Positions 30,315 through 38,049 of a stretch of 64,000 nucleotides of DNA are shown piece after piece. How positions within the stretch are numbered: position 1 is the first letter of the stretch; each line of letters starts with the position of its first letter. The translations under genes were made by a program, and so were the position numbers. The notes under the pieces are model-generated. The model did no database searches. It was not told where the DNA came from and was given only the letters and a program-made list of their open reading frames with translations. This DNA comes from Citromicrobium bathyomarinum (lineage in GTDB: Bacteria > Pseudomonadota > Alphaproteobacteria > Sphingomonadales > Sphingomonadaceae): the NCBI RefSeq assembly GCF_021021475.1, contig NZ_JAINWL010000001.1, positions 806,001 to 870,000 of the forward strand, in the 5' to 3' direction.

Positions 30315-31565
30315 ATGCCTCTCAAAGAGATCAATTTCGACGGGATCATCGGCCCCTCGCACAATTATGCGGGGCTGAGCCTCGGCAATATCGCCAGCGC
30401 GAGCCATCGCGGGCAGACCAGCCACCCGCGCGAGGCGGCGTTGCAGGGTCTCGCCAAGATGCGCGGCAACATGCAACGCGGCCTGCCGCAAGGCTTCCTG
30501 CTGCCGCTCCCGCGCCCCAATCCGGTGCTGGCAGATGCTCTCGCGCTCGACGAGACTGCCGATCCCGCGCTGCGCGCCGCGCCGTGGTCCGCCTCCAGCA
30601 TGTGGACCGCCAATGCGGCGACCGTCAGCCCTGCGCCCGACACCGCCGACGGGCGCTGCCACCTGACGCCCGCCAACCTGATCACCATGCTCCACCGCGC
30701 GCAGGAGTGGCAGGACACCAAGGCCCAGCTCGATATCGCCTTCGGTGACCCGAAGCACTTTGCCGTGCACGATGCAGTGCCGCCAACCTTCGGCGACGAG
30801 GGCGCGGCCAACCACATGCGCCTGTGCGAGAGCCACGGCGAGGCGGGCGTCGAGGTGTTCGTCTATGGCAAGCCGGGCGGCAAGTTCCCCGCGCGCCAGC
30901 ACGAACAGGCCAGCCGCGCGGTCGCGCGCATGCATGGGCTCGATCCGAAACGCACGGTGTTCATCGAACAGAACCCCGAAGCGATCGAGGCGGGCGCCTT
31001 CCATAACGACGTGGTCGCGGTAGCGAACGAGCGCGTGCTGTTTACGCATGCGCGCGCCTTCGCCGATCCGCAGGGGGCCTACGGCGCGATCCGCGAGGCT
31101 TTCCCCACGCTCGAACTGATCGAAGTGCCCGAGAGCGCGGTGAGTCTCGAAGAGGCGATCCGCACCTATCTGTTCAACGCGCAGTTGCTCACCCTGCCCG
31201 ACGGCACCATGGCGCTGGTCGTGCCGAGCGAGTGCCGCGAGTCGACAAGCGTGTGGGGCTTCTGCGAGCAGATGACCGCGGGCAATGGCCCCATCCGGCA
31301 GGTGATCCCGGTCGATGTGCGCCAGTCCATGGCCAATGGCGGCGGCCCCGCCTGTCTGCGCCTGCGCGTGGTCGCCGACCCCGCGACGGTCGATCCGCGC
31401 TTCCTGCTCGACGAGGCGAAGGCGAGCCGAATCGAGGCGGTCATCGCCGAGCATTGGCCCGAAGCGATCGAACCGGCCCAGCTTGGCACCGATGCGCTGA
31501 GCGAACAGGTCCGCGCGGCACGCGGCGCGCTGCTCGACGCGCTCGATCTCACCGAATTAGGGTAA
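30315..31565 (+). CDS. astB: N-succinylarginine dihydrolase
   Basis: Second AST step: converts succinylarginine to succinylornithine, CO2 and two ammonia. It is 416 residues. It begins INFDGIIGPSHNYAGLSLGN, and catalytic residues lie in HDAVPPTFGDEGAANHMRL, the conserved GAFHNDVVAV and the Cys of NGGGPACLRLRVV. The ATG at 30315 is selected by homology; the region just upstream (GGAGTCTGGA) is part of a palindromic repeat. astC, astD and astE are not in the window. Confidence 0.95.
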   Translation: MPLKEINFDGIIGPSHNYAGLSLGNIASASHRGQTSHPREAALQGLAKMRGNMQRGLPQGFLLPLPRPNPVLADALALDETADPALRAAPWSASSMWTANAATVSPAPDTADGRCHLTPANLITMLHRAQEWQDTKAQLDIAFGDPKHFAVHDAVPPTFGDEGAANHMRLCESHGEAGVEVFVYGKPGGKFPARQHEQASRAVARMHGLDPKRTVFIEQNPEAIEAGAFHNDVVAVANERVLFTHARAFADPQGAYGAIREAFPTLELIEVPESAVSLEEAIRTYLFNAQLLTLPDGTMALVVPSECRESTSVWGFCEQMTAGNGPIRQVIPVDVRQSMANGGGPACLRLRVVADPATVDPRFLLDEAKASRIEAVIAEHWPEAIEPAQLGTDALSEQVRAARGALLDALDLTELG

Positions 31566-31682
31566 ACGCTCTGGTTACCCTGTCGGGTAAGCTTACAACG
31601 GCCCGCGCGTTAACCAGCACGGGCCGCAGGAACCCTCATCTGGCACAGGCTTTGCGTAGGTAATCCGCCGGCCGCGTTAAGG

Positions 31683-31940
31683 ATGAAGATGCTCCGCAAG
31701 ATTTCCCGCCTGTTCGTGATCAAGACGCGCTTCGAGGCGTTCCTGATCATCTACGCGCTCGCGCTGGGCGCAACCGCGCGCGGGGCCAACTATCTGGAGC
31801 AATATCCCGGCTGGGGCGGCAAGCTGCTGTTCCTCGCCTGCTCGGCTGCGGTGTTCATGGCGGGGGCAAAGATCCTCGACTGCCTGAGGCACGAGAAGGC
31901 TGCGAAGGAGGCGCAAGGCCAATCCACGCAGGGGGGCTGA
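31683..31940 (+). CDS. Small membrane protein of unknown function
   Basis: An 85-residue protein with two hydrophobic spans (about 18-34, FEAFLIIYALALGATARGA, and 46-65, KLLFLACSAAVFMAGAKIL) and basic ends. The second half of the first span ends ARGANYLEQYPGWGGK. No named family is recognised, but base composition and codon use match true genes. It stands alone between astB and ssrA. Confidence 0.7.
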   Translation: MKMLRKISRLFVIKTRFEAFLIIYALALGATARGANYLEQYPGWGGKLLFLACSAAVFMAGAKILDCLRHEKAAKEAQGQSTQGG

Positions 31941-32099
31941 GATGCCGATAGCGGATTTTCATCATCTTTGGTCGAGATCGAGCCGAGAATGGTGATCGGC
32001 GAGAACCGGCGCGCAGCGACCATCAAGGTCGTGAGCACCGGAAGCGCAGCCGGTTGCCGTTCGCAGGCCGATATCGATCGAAGAGGGGGAAATCCAAGG

Positions 32100-32449
32100 T
32101 GGGGGATTCTGTTGCTAGGCTCCCCCGGGCCCCCGGTATCCGTTCTGTTGCCCGGTCGGTCCAACCGCGCTTTAGCTTTGTAAATTCAGGCCGTTAGGCC
32201 ATCAAATTACGCAGCGAGAGCGAGTGCTTCGTTATCGTTGGCACTTGTGAAATAAGCTTTTTACGGAGTGCTCATTCCGGGCAAAAACGATGCCTTTCAA
32301 CGCATGTCGATCCTGGTTCGGCCCCATCAGGAAGCCCGCCCCTCTCGCTATCGGGACCGGGCCTTTTGGTGGAGCCGCCGGGTACTGCCCCCGGGTCCAT
32401 TGCGTCTATTATACACCGCCATTTATCACCATAGCCGGCCGAAACCGGC
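32100..32449 (-). ncRNA. ssrA: Circularly permuted two-piece tmRNA
   Basis: Rescues ribosomes stalled on broken mRNA. Read on the minus strand: an acceptor piece starts near 32449 with a GCCGG/CCGGC hairpin, has a T-arm (32394-32378, loop GGCAGUA) and ends GGCUCCACCA at 32367. A 41-nt intervening segment follows. The coding piece then starts GGGGCCG at 32325. GGGGCC pairs with GGCUCC, giving the G3-U wobble recognised by alanyl-tRNA synthetase; CAUGCGU (32306-32300) pairs with ACGCAAUG (32405-32398). The tag frame 32242-32207 encodes ANDNEALALAA then TAA. The 3' end is approximate, set by a GGGGGA/UCCCCC stem closing at 32101. Split, permuted ssrA is a hallmark of alphaproteobacteria. Confidence 0.93.
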
Positions 32450-32456
32450 ACCGACC

Positions 32457-32484
32457 TATATAGGCGCTGCGCGCTGAATGTGAA
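32457..32484 (-). promoter_or_regulatory. Probable ssrA promoter
   Basis: On the minus strand TTCACA (32484-32479), a 16-nt spacer and TATATA (32462-32457) sit so that transcription would begin near 32450, exactly at the first hairpin of the acceptor piece. A TATAAT at 32413-32408 is inside the RNA, next to a paired strand, and is not taken as the -10 box. Confidence 0.65.
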
Positions 32485-32498
32485 GTGTACCCGAACAC

Positions 32499-32586
32499 CG
32501 TCACCCCCGCGAAGGCGGGGGCCCAGCTCCTTCGGTCGGAGACGCACATGCGCGGGTGATGGGCTCCCGCCGTCGCGGGAATGACG
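32499..32586. repeat. Intergenic palindromic repeat, family B
   Basis: Left arm CGTCACCCCCGCGAAGGCGG (from 32499, continuing GGGCCCAGCT) and right arm GGGCTCCCGCCGTCGCGGGA (32561 on, continuing ATGACG) form an imperfect 30-bp inverted repeat with a 30-nt centre. Each arm contains its own CCCGC...GCGGG hairpin. This is a common alphaproteobacterial intergenic element. It lies behind mscL and upstream of the ssrA promoter; the rest of 32450-32618 shows nothing else. Confidence 0.88.
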
Positions 32587-32618
32587 AATTCGGCCAAAGT
32601 AGCTCCTCGGCTTCCCCC

Positions 32619-33119
32619 TCAGCCCATCGGCCCCTTGTCCGGCGCGTAGTCCGCCCCGCCCCGCTCCGCCTTCAGCTCGGCCAGAATCTTCTTCAGCACA
32701 TCGAGCTGCGGGTCGGTCGGCACGTCGTCGCTCTTGGAGCTATCCTCCACCTCGGCCTGCTTGCGCTGCATTTCCTCGGTCACGCGGTTCACGCCGCGCA
32801 CCAGCAGGAACAGCGCGAAGGCGACGATCAGGAAATTGATGATCGCGGTGATCAGCGCGCCGTAGCCGATCATCGCGACGCCCGCTTCCTTCAGCTGCTC
32901 GTAATTGTCGAGCGAGCCTTCATAGCCTTCGGGCACCTGGCTCAGCCGCAGGAACCAGTTGGAAAAGTCGATATCGCCGAACAGCCAGCCGATCAGCGGC
33001 ATCAGCACCCCGTCGGTCAACTGCTTCACGATCCCGCTGAACGCCGCGCCGATCACCACGCCGACCGCCAGATCGATCACGTTGCCACGCGCGATGAATT
33101 TCTTGAATTCCTTGAACAT
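32619..33119 (-). CDS. mscL: Large-conductance mechanosensitive channel
   Basis: Opens under membrane tension to release solutes on hypo-osmotic shock. It is 166 residues. It begins MFKEFKKFIARGNVIDLAVGVVIGAAFSGIVKQL (amphipathic N-helix plus TM1 pore helix), with TM2 at GALITAIINFLIVAFALFLLVRGVN and a cytoplasmic helix EMQRKQAEVED. The periplasmic loop and C-terminal tail are a little longer than in E. coli. The start at 33119 follows from homology; the upstream extension is spurious. Divergent from lemA. Confidence 0.96.
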   Translation of the reverse strand: MFKEFKKFIARGNVIDLAVGVVIGAAFSGIVKQLTDGVLMPLIGWLFGDIDFSNWFLRLSQVPEGYEGSLDNYEQLKEAGVAMIGYGALITAIINFLIVAFALFLLVRGVNRVTEEMQRKQAEVEDSSKSDDVPTDPQLDVLKKILAELKAERGGADYAPDKGPMG

Positions 33120-33215
33120 GCGAGAGGTGCCCCCTTGGTCTAGCGCTCCGTTGTCGCCCTTTTGCACAGAGGCCCGGCGCGCGACAATCTTGCCCCCGAT
33201 TGCACCCACAAATCC

Positions 33216-33243
33216 TTGCACCGGCGGGGGCGTGTCGTATATT
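33216..33243 (+). promoter_or_regulatory. Probable promoter of the lemA-TPM operon
   Basis: TTGCAC (33216-33221), a 16-nt spacer and TATATT (33238-33243) lie 33 nt upstream of the lemA ATG; a CCGGAGAGAT ribosome binding site follows at 33261-33270. Confidence 0.6.
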
Positions 33244-33276
33244 GGCAATACACCATTTTTCCGGAGAGATAATTCG

Positions 33277-33960
33277 ATGGCGTTCCGCAATCTCGTTCGA
33301 TCGATCCTGCTCGCGCTCGGCCTCGTGTCGCTTAGCGCATGCGGCATCAACTCGGTCCCCACGGCAGAGGAAGAGGCAAACGCCCGCTGGGCCGACGTGC
33401 AGAGCGCGTATCAGCGCCGCGCAGATCTGGTCCCCAACCTCGTCAACACGGTGCGCGCTGCCGCGGCGAGCGAAGAAGACATCCTCACCCAGGTGATTCA
33501 GGCCCGCGCCAGTGCCACCCAGACGCAGCTGACCACGGACGATCTCAAGGATCCGGCGGCGATCCAGCGTTTCGACCAGGCGCAGAGCCAGCTGGGCGGC
33601 GCGCTCAGCCGCCTGCTCGTGACGGTCGAGAAGTACCCCGAGCTGCAGAGTCAGGCGCGTTTCGCGGACCTGATGACCCAGCTGGAAGGCACGGAAAACC
33701 GGATCGAAGTGGCGCGCAACCGCTACAACGAGGCGGTGCAGAAATATAACACCACCATCCGCACCTTCCCCGCGACGATCGCCGCCAACGTGATCTACGG
33801 TGCGGAGCCGATGGAAGGCTTCAAGGCGCAGGCTGGCAGCGAGATCGCGCCCGAAGTGAACTTCGACGACATGAGCAGCCCCAGCGCCGCCGCGCCCGCC
33901 AACGACAACGCGGCAACCGGCGCTGCTCAGAACGGGGCCGCGACCGGCACCGACAATTGA
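33277..33960 (+). CDS. lemA: LemA family lipoprotein
   Basis: A 227-residue LemA-type protein, here with a lipobox LSAC (Cys22) instead of the usual simple N-terminal membrane anchor. The helical core reads NARWADVQSAYQRRADLVPNLVNTVRAAA, then the KYPELQSQARFADLMTQLEGTENRIEVARNRYNEAVQKYN signature and FPATIAANVIYG. A low-complexity Ala/Asn/Thr tail ends the protein. The function of LemA is not settled; it is commonly coded with TPM-domain proteins, as here. The ATG at 33277 is preceded by GGAGAG. Confidence 0.93.
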   Translation: MAFRNLVRSILLALGLVSLSACGINSVPTAEEEANARWADVQSAYQRRADLVPNLVNTVRAAAASEEDILTQVIQARASATQTQLTTDDLKDPAAIQRFDQAQSQLGGALSRLLVTVEKYPELQSQARFADLMTQLEGTENRIEVARNRYNEAVQKYNTTIRTFPATIAANVIYGAEPMEGFKAQAGSEIAPEVNFDDMSSPSAAAPANDNAATGAAQNGAATGTDN

Positions 33961-33971
33961 TCGGGCGGCTT

Positions 33972-34484
33972 ATGCCTGCCCGCTGTGTCGCCATTGCGCC
34001 GCTGCTGCTGGCCGCCTGTTCGCTGCAAAGCGCAGCGACGCCGGTGGCGCAGCGGCCCGATGGCCCCGTACTGGACGAGGCCGATGTTTTCGCGCCCGAA
34101 GCCGAGGCCGCACTCGACCAGGACCTGACCGAGTACTGGCGCACATCGGGCGTTGCGTTGGTCGTTTTCACCGACGCATCGCTCGGCGGCGAGTCGATCG
34201 AGCACGTGGCGAACGAGACGTTCAACGAATGGGGCATCGGTGACGAGACAACCAAGTGCGGCCTGCTCGTCCTCGTCGCACCCGCCGAGAGGACGGTACG
34301 GATCGAAGTGGGCCTCGGGCTGGAAGGCGATGTCAGCGACGTTCGCGCGAAGCGCATCATCGAGAATGCGATGATCCCTCTCTATCGCGCAGGCGACATC
34401 GCCGGAGGCACGCTGGCCGGGGTCGAGGAACTCAAGCGCGCCGCCCCCAATCCCCCGCAATGCCGTGAAGGTGCCCCCTCGTGA
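33972..34484 (+). CDS. TPM-domain lipoprotein
   Basis: A 170-residue protein with lipobox LAAC (Cys16) and a single TPM (YgcG-like) domain: GPVLDEADVFAPEAEAALDQDLTEYWRTSGVALVVFTDASLGGESIEHVANETFNEWGIG, then GLLVLVAPAERTVRIEVGLGLEG. TPM domains are envelope-associated; the plant member acts in photosystem II repair and bacterial roles are poorly known. The ATG at 33972 gives a proper lipoprotein signal; a TTG at 33957 overlapping the lemA stop is the alternative. Its stop overlaps the next gene by 4 nt. Confidence 0.88.
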   Translation: MPARCVAIAPLLLAACSLQSAATPVAQRPDGPVLDEADVFAPEAEAALDQDLTEYWRTSGVALVVFTDASLGGESIEHVANETFNEWGIGDETTKCGLLVLVAPAERTVRIEVGLGLEGDVSDVRAKRIIENAMIPLYRAGDIAGGTLAGVEELKRAAPNPPQCREGAPS

Positions 34485-35311
34485 CCCTGCTTAGAACCCT
34501 GCTCCTGTTCGCCCTCGCGCTGCTCGCGCTCCCCGCAGCGGCGCAGGAGCTCCCGCCGCGCCCCGAAGGGCCCGTCTATGACGGCGCGAACATGATCGAC
34601 GCCGCGACAGAGGCCAAGCTCGACGAGGAACTGCGCGCCTATAACAAGGCGACCGGCCGCGCGGTGACCGTCGCGACCGTTCCCAGCCTCGATGGCGAGA
34701 CGGTCGAAGGCTATGCGGTCAAGCTGTACGAGACCTGGGGCATCGGCGGCGAGCAGACCGACGAGGGCGCGCTGCTGCTGGTCGCGAAGGAAGAGCGCAA
34801 GATCCGGATCGAGGTCGGCTATGGCTCCACCCCCACGCTGACCGACGCGATGTCCGGGCGGATCATCCGCAACACGATCACCCCCGCCTTCAAGCAGGGC
34901 GATTTCAGTGGCGGGATCGCGGCAGGCGTCGCGCAGATGATCGAGGCGCTCGACATGGACCCGGCAACCGCCAGGGCGATCGAGGAAGCGGAGGCCGCCG
35001 CGCGCGCGCAGGAGGGTGACGAGGTGACCGGCGCAACCATCGGCGGCGCGTTCGTGTGGCTGATCCTGATTTTCGCCTTCATCGCCATCTTCGGGCGCGG
35101 CAAGAAGGGTCGCAGGCGGCGGCGCTACGGCGCAGGCAGCGCGGTGGGCGATGTGCTTCTGTGGACCGCGATCAACTCCGCACTCAACTCGGGTGACGGC
35201 GACGGCTGGGGCGGCGGTGGTGGCGGCTTCGGCGGTGGCGGAGGCGGCGGTGGTTTCGGCGGCTTCGGCGGCGGCATGTCCGGCGGCGGCGGCGCGAGCG
35301 GAGGCTGGTGA
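34481..35311 (+). CDS. TPM-domain membrane protein with glycine-rich tail
   Basis: A 276-residue YgcG-type protein: signal peptide (LLRTLLLFALALLALPAAAQE), a TPM domain (about 28-165, GPVYDGANMIDAATEAKLDEELRAYNKATG to RIEVGYGSTPTLTDAMSGRIIRN), one membrane span (FVWLILIFAFIAIFGRG, about 188-204), a basic KKGRRRRR cluster and a C-terminal glycine-rich tail with many GGGG runs ending GASGGW. Such tails are typical of YgcG proteins. It is the middle of three consecutive TPM genes; GTG start at 34481 overlaps the previous stop. Confidence 0.92.
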   Translation: MTLLRTLLLFALALLALPAAAQELPPRPEGPVYDGANMIDAATEAKLDEELRAYNKATGRAVTVATVPSLDGETVEGYAVKLYETWGIGGEQTDEGALLLVAKEERKIRIEVGYGSTPTLTDAMSGRIIRNTITPAFKQGDFSGGIAAGVAQMIEALDMDPATARAIEEAEAAARAQEGDEVTGATIGGAFVWLILIFAFIAIFGRGKKGRRRRRYGAGSAVGDVLLWTAINSALNSGDGDGWGGGGGGFGGGGGGGGFGGFGGGMSGGGGASGGW

Positions 35312-35982
35312 TGCAGATAACCCACGCAGATAGCGAAGCGGTGACCCGCGCGGTCGCCGAAGCGGAGCTGAAAACTTCGGGCGAGATCGTCACGGTCGTG
35401 GCGCAGGAGAGCGACGGCTATACCGACGTCGCACTGGCGCTGTCGGCCTTCGTCGCCTTCACCGGGCTGGTGCTGCTCGCCTTCTTTCCCGATCCCGTCA
35501 CCGGGCTGGTGGATACGCTGTCGGGCGGATGGAACAGCGAATGGACCGCGTCGGGCCTGCTGGGCCTCGCCAGCGCGATCACCATCGTGCTGTTCCTTGC
35601 GACCTTTGCACTGACGCTCAGCCCCGCGGTGCGCTTCGCTCTCATCCCGGGCCGGGTGAAGACGTTGCGGGTGGAAGACGCCGCGATCCGGCATTTCAAG
35701 GTCGGCGCGGAACGGCGCACGCATGGCCGCACCGGGGTGCTGATCTTCGTCTCCTTGCGCGAACACCGCGCGCAGATCGTCGCCGATTCCGCGATTGCCG
35801 AGCAGGTGCCGCCCGAAGTGTGGGGCGATGCGATGGTCGACATGCTGCGCGAGATCAAGGCGGGCCAGCTGGGCGCCGGGATCGCGGCGGGCGTGCGCGA
35901 CGTAGGCGAAATCCTCGCGCCCCATTTCCCCCGCGCCGACGACGACCAGAACGAGCTGCCCGACCGCCTGATCCAGCTTTGA
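35311..35982 (+). CDS. TPM-domain membrane protein (third in cluster)
   Basis: A 223-residue protein. A short N-terminal part (ADSEAVTRAVAEAELKTSGEIVTVVAQESDGY) is followed by two membrane spans (about 33-52 and 72-100) and then the rest of a TPM-like domain with KVGAERRTHGRTGVLIFVSLREHRAQIVADSAIAEQVPPEVWGDAM. The domain is thus split by, or wrapped around, membrane helices, as in the family often annotated with the TPM phosphatase name. ATG at 35311 shares one base with the preceding stop. It ends the lemA-TPM operon. Confidence 0.88.
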   Translation: MQITHADSEAVTRAVAEAELKTSGEIVTVVAQESDGYTDVALALSAFVAFTGLVLLAFFPDPVTGLVDTLSGGWNSEWTASGLLGLASAITIVLFLATFALTLSPAVRFALIPGRVKTLRVEDAAIRHFKVGAERRTHGRTGVLIFVSLREHRAQIVADSAIAEQVPPEVWGDAMVDMLREIKAGQLGAGIAAGVRDVGEILAPHFPRADDDQNELPDRLIQL

Positions 35983-35992
35983 TGGCGGTGAA

Positions 35993-36087
35993 CTCCCCTC
36001 CCTGTGGGGAGGGGCCGGGGGTGGGGGTTCGACCTCTCGGCCCCGAGTACTCCCTCCCCACCCCCTTCCCTTAAGGGAAAGGGCGTT
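35993..36087. repeat. Intergenic palindromic repeat, family A, copy 3
   Basis: Left arm CTCCCCTCCCTGTGGGGAGG (from 35994) continuing into GGGGGTGGGGG; right arm CCCTCCCCACCCCCTTCCC (about 36051-36070) continuing TTAAGGGAAAGGG. A small central inverted pair (CTCGG/CCGAG) lies between. It separates the lemA-TPM operon from the Nudix gene. Confidence 0.82.
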
Positions 36088-36103
36088 TTAGGGCCCGCCT
36101 GAC

Positions 36104-36676
36104 ATGAGCTTCCCCCCCGATCACGACGCGCCCGAGGAAATCCGCTGGCAGGGCGACTATATCGTCGCGAAGCAGCGGGGCCGGTGGGAATATGCCAGCC
36201 GCCCGCGCAATATCCGCGCCGCCGCGATCATCGCGATCGACGCCTCCGATTCCGGGGCACACGTGCTGCTGGTCGAACAGTACCGCGTACCGCTGGGCCG
36301 CCGCTGCCTCGAAATCCCCGCCGGGCTGGTCGGCGACGATGACGGTGCGTCGGACGAAAGCGCCATCACCGCCGCGCACCGCGAGCTGGAGGAAGAAACC
36401 GGCTACCGCGCGGCCAAGATCACCGATCTGGGCGAGTTCTTCTCCAGCCCCGGGATGGTCTCGGAAGGGTTTTCGCTGCTGCGCGCCGAAGGCCTGACCA
36501 AGGTCGGCGATGGCGGCGGCGTCGATGGCGAGGATATCACGGTCCACCGCGTAAAGCTGGCCGAGCTGGCCGCTTTCGTGGACGAGAAACGCGCAGCAGG
36601 GGTTGCTCTCGACGTGCGCCTCGCCATGCTGCTGATGACACAGAAAATTGGAGAGAACGGATGGCTGGACGGGTAG
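36104..36676 (+). CDS. Nudix hydrolase (ADP-ribose pyrophosphatase-like)
   Basis: A 190-residue Nudix protein. The catalytic box [16 protein letters not shown] fits E-x7-REUXEEXGU, and the upstream [24 protein letters not shown] is the pattern of the ADP-sugar pyrophosphatase group (substrate-side loop). [15 protein letters not shown] follows, another ADP-ribose pyrophosphatase hallmark. Hydrolysis of ADP-ribose or a related nucleotide sugar is likely. Its 3' end overlaps the following SDR start by 16 nt. Confidence 0.87.
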   Translation: MSFPPDHDAPEEIRWQGDYIVAKQRGRWEYASRPRNIRAAAIIAIDASDSGAHVLLVEQYRVPLGRRCLEIPAGLVGDDDGASDESAITAAHRELEEETGYRAAKITDLGEFFSSPGMVSEGFSLLRAEGLTKVGDGGGVDGEDITVHRVKLAELAAFVDEKRAAGVALDVRLAMLLMTQKIGENGWLDG

Positions 36677-37443
36677 CGGGCAAGCTTGCCCTGATTACGG
36701 GCGCGGCGCAGGGGCTTGGCGCTCAGGCCGCGACCACGCTGGCGCGCGAGGGTGCGCGGGTGCTGTGCACCGACATCAACGGCGACGGCGCGCAGGCGAC
36801 CGCCGATGCGATCAACGAAGAGCTTGGCGCGGACACCGCCTTCGCAATGACGCACGACGTGACCCAGCCCGACCAGTGGGATGCGGCGATCGAGATGGCG
36901 GAAGACAAGCTCGGCGGGCTGAGCATCCTGCTCAACAATGCCGGCATCGGCGTGCGCGGCAATATCGAGACCTGCACGCTGGAAGACTGGCGCCGCGGCT
37001 TCGCGATCAATGTCGATGGGCCGTTCCTGGGCTGCCAGAAGGCGCTGAAGCTGATGAAGGACAATCAGCCCGGCTCGATCATCAATATCAGCTCGATCGC
37101 GGGGTTGATCGCGAGCGACACCATGCCCGGCTACAATGCCAGCAAGGCGGCGGTGTGGATGCTGACCAAGTCGGTCGCGCTCTATTGTGCGAAGATGGGC
37201 TGGAATATCCGCTGCAACTCGATCCATCCGACCTTCGTCGATACGCCCATTCTGGATGGGATCGGCAAGAATGCCGGGCTCGACAAGGAAGTGGTGATGG
37301 GCAAGCTGGCGCGTCAGATCCCGCTCGGGCGGGTCGGCAAGCCGCAGGAAATCGCCAATGGCGTGCTCTATCTCGCCAGTGACGAGAGCAGTTTCATGAC
37401 TGCGGCGGAGCTGCGGCTGGATGGCGGCATTTCGGCAATGTGA
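36661..37443 (+). CDS. SDR family oxidoreductase
   Basis: A 260-residue classical short-chain dehydrogenase: [22 protein letters not shown] (cofactor loop), D after the second strand (CTDING, suggesting NAD(H)), [21 protein letters not shown] with catalytic Ser, [19 protein letters not shown] with Tyr/Lys, and the C-terminal [36 protein letters not shown]. The substrate is unknown; steroid/cyclic alcohol dehydrogenases are close relatives by pattern. It overlaps the Nudix gene by 16 nt, so both are one unit. Confidence 0.88.
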   Translation: MAGRVAGKLALITGAAQGLGAQAATTLAREGARVLCTDINGDGAQATADAINEELGADTAFAMTHDVTQPDQWDAAIEMAEDKLGGLSILLNNAGIGVRGNIETCTLEDWRRGFAINVDGPFLGCQKALKLMKDNQPGSIINISSIAGLIASDTMPGYNASKAAVWMLTKSVALYCAKMGWNIRCNSIHPTFVDTPILDGIGKNAGLDKEVVMGKLARQIPLGRVGKPQEIANGVLYLASDESSFMTAAELRLDGGISAM

Positions 37444-37456
37444 AGAAGGCTTGGTG

Positions 37457-37479
37457 CGGGGGCGATCCACTCGCCCCCG
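37457..37479. terminator. Hairpin between convergent genes (possible terminator)
   Basis: A perfect 8-bp stem GGGGGCGA/TCGCCCCC (37458-37465, 37471-37478) with a TCCAC loop lies 15 nt after the SDR stop; a second hairpin (GGCCGGA/TCCGGCC) follows near 37492-37512. There is no T tract, so termination strength is uncertain. Confidence 0.45.
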
Positions 37480-37515
37480 ACCGGGAGTTGTGGCCGGAGT
37501 GGGCCTCCGGCCGGG

Positions 37516-37731
37516 TCAGTCGGCGATCGCCCACAGGATGAGATAGGCGATCAGCGGGGCGCCGGTCAGGAAGATGGTCGTCAGCACGAAGGCGAGGCGG
37601 ACCATGGTGACGTCCCAACCGAAATACTTGGCGATCCCTGCGCAGACCCCGGCGATCGAGCCGCGCTGCCTGTCGAGGCGGAACTCGCGGGCGGGCCGCG
37701 ATGCGTGGCGGTCGGTGTCGAGCTGGCTCAT
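37516..37731 (-). CDS. pspC: PspC domain protein
   Basis: A 71-residue PspC-type inner membrane protein: EFRLDRQRGSIAGVCAGIAKYFGWDVTMVRLAFVLTTIF is the family core, followed by one span LTGAPLIAYLILWAIA. In enterobacteria PspC senses secretin mislocalisation and relieves PspF inhibition. Here it is the last gene of an operon of three tiny membrane peptides, its ATG overlapping the third peptide's TGA (ATGA). No pspA, pspB or pspF is in the window. Confidence 0.9.
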   Translation of the reverse strand: MSQLDTDRHASRPAREFRLDRQRGSIAGVCAGIAKYFGWDVTMVRLAFVLTTIFLTGAPLIAYLILWAIAD

Positions 37732-37844
37732 GCGACCATCCCGGCAGTATCGACCATCACGGGCACGATGGCGAAGGCGAAGGCGAGGCCGGTGAAGGCG
37801 AGTGCCCCGGCGGCGGCGAGCAGGTTGCGGGTAAGCGATTGCAT
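37728..37844 (-). CDS. Psp-linked small membrane peptide 3
   Basis: A 38-residue peptide beginning MQSLTRNLLAAAGALAF and ending VDTAGMVA. It has a short basic N-terminus and one hydrophobic span followed by a FAFAIVP motif that aligns with FFATAIVP/FFATAIIP of the two upstream peptides; the C-terminus has diverged from PASPTGLVIA. A TGGAGA ribosome binding site precedes the ATG. Overlap with pspC (ATGA) shows translational coupling. No known family is recognised. Confidence 0.8.
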   Translation of the reverse strand: MQSLTRNLLAAAGALAFTGLAFAFAIVPVMVDTAGMVA

Positions 37845-37882
37845 GGTGTCAGTCTCCAGTGAAAAATCTGTGGTGGGGTGGC

Positions 37883-37996
37883 TCAGGCGATGACCAGGCC
37901 GGTCGGGCTGGCAGGGATGATCGCGGTGGCGAAGAACATGGCCGAGATGCCGACTGCGAAGACGGCGGCGAAGGTGTTGCGGGCGATGGATTGCAT
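37883..37996 (-). CDS. Psp-linked small membrane peptide 2
   Basis: A 37-residue peptide beginning MQSIARNTFAAVFAVGISAM and ending FFATAIIPASPTGLVIA. One predicted transmembrane helix; N-in orientation is expected from the single Arg. It shares the last 17 residues with peptide 1 except one position, and the first residues MQS-x-x-RN with peptide 3, so the three are paralogues. AAAGGA lies 11 nt upstream of the ATG. It would be missed by gene callers with a length cut-off. Confidence 0.82.
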   Translation of the reverse strand: MQSIARNTFAAVFAVGISAMFFATAIIPASPTGLVIA

Positions 37997-38049
37997 GGTG
38001 AGTGTGTCCTTTGAAAAGCGGTTGGTGAGGTAGGTCAGACTGTGGCGGC

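Noticed and set aside
31968-32183. 71-residue open frame on the plus strand
   Set aside because: Overlaps the 3' part of the tmRNA, has no ribosome binding site and atypical composition.
32408-32413. TATAAT on the minus strand as the ssrA promoter
   Set aside because: A start site from it would fall around 32401 and cut into the strand (32405-32398) that pairs with the coding piece; the TTCACA/TATATA pair further up fits the RNA ends better.
32268-32477. 69-residue plus-strand frame and its minus-strand counterparts
   Set aside because: Lies across the tmRNA acceptor region; structure and pairing explain the sequence better than coding.
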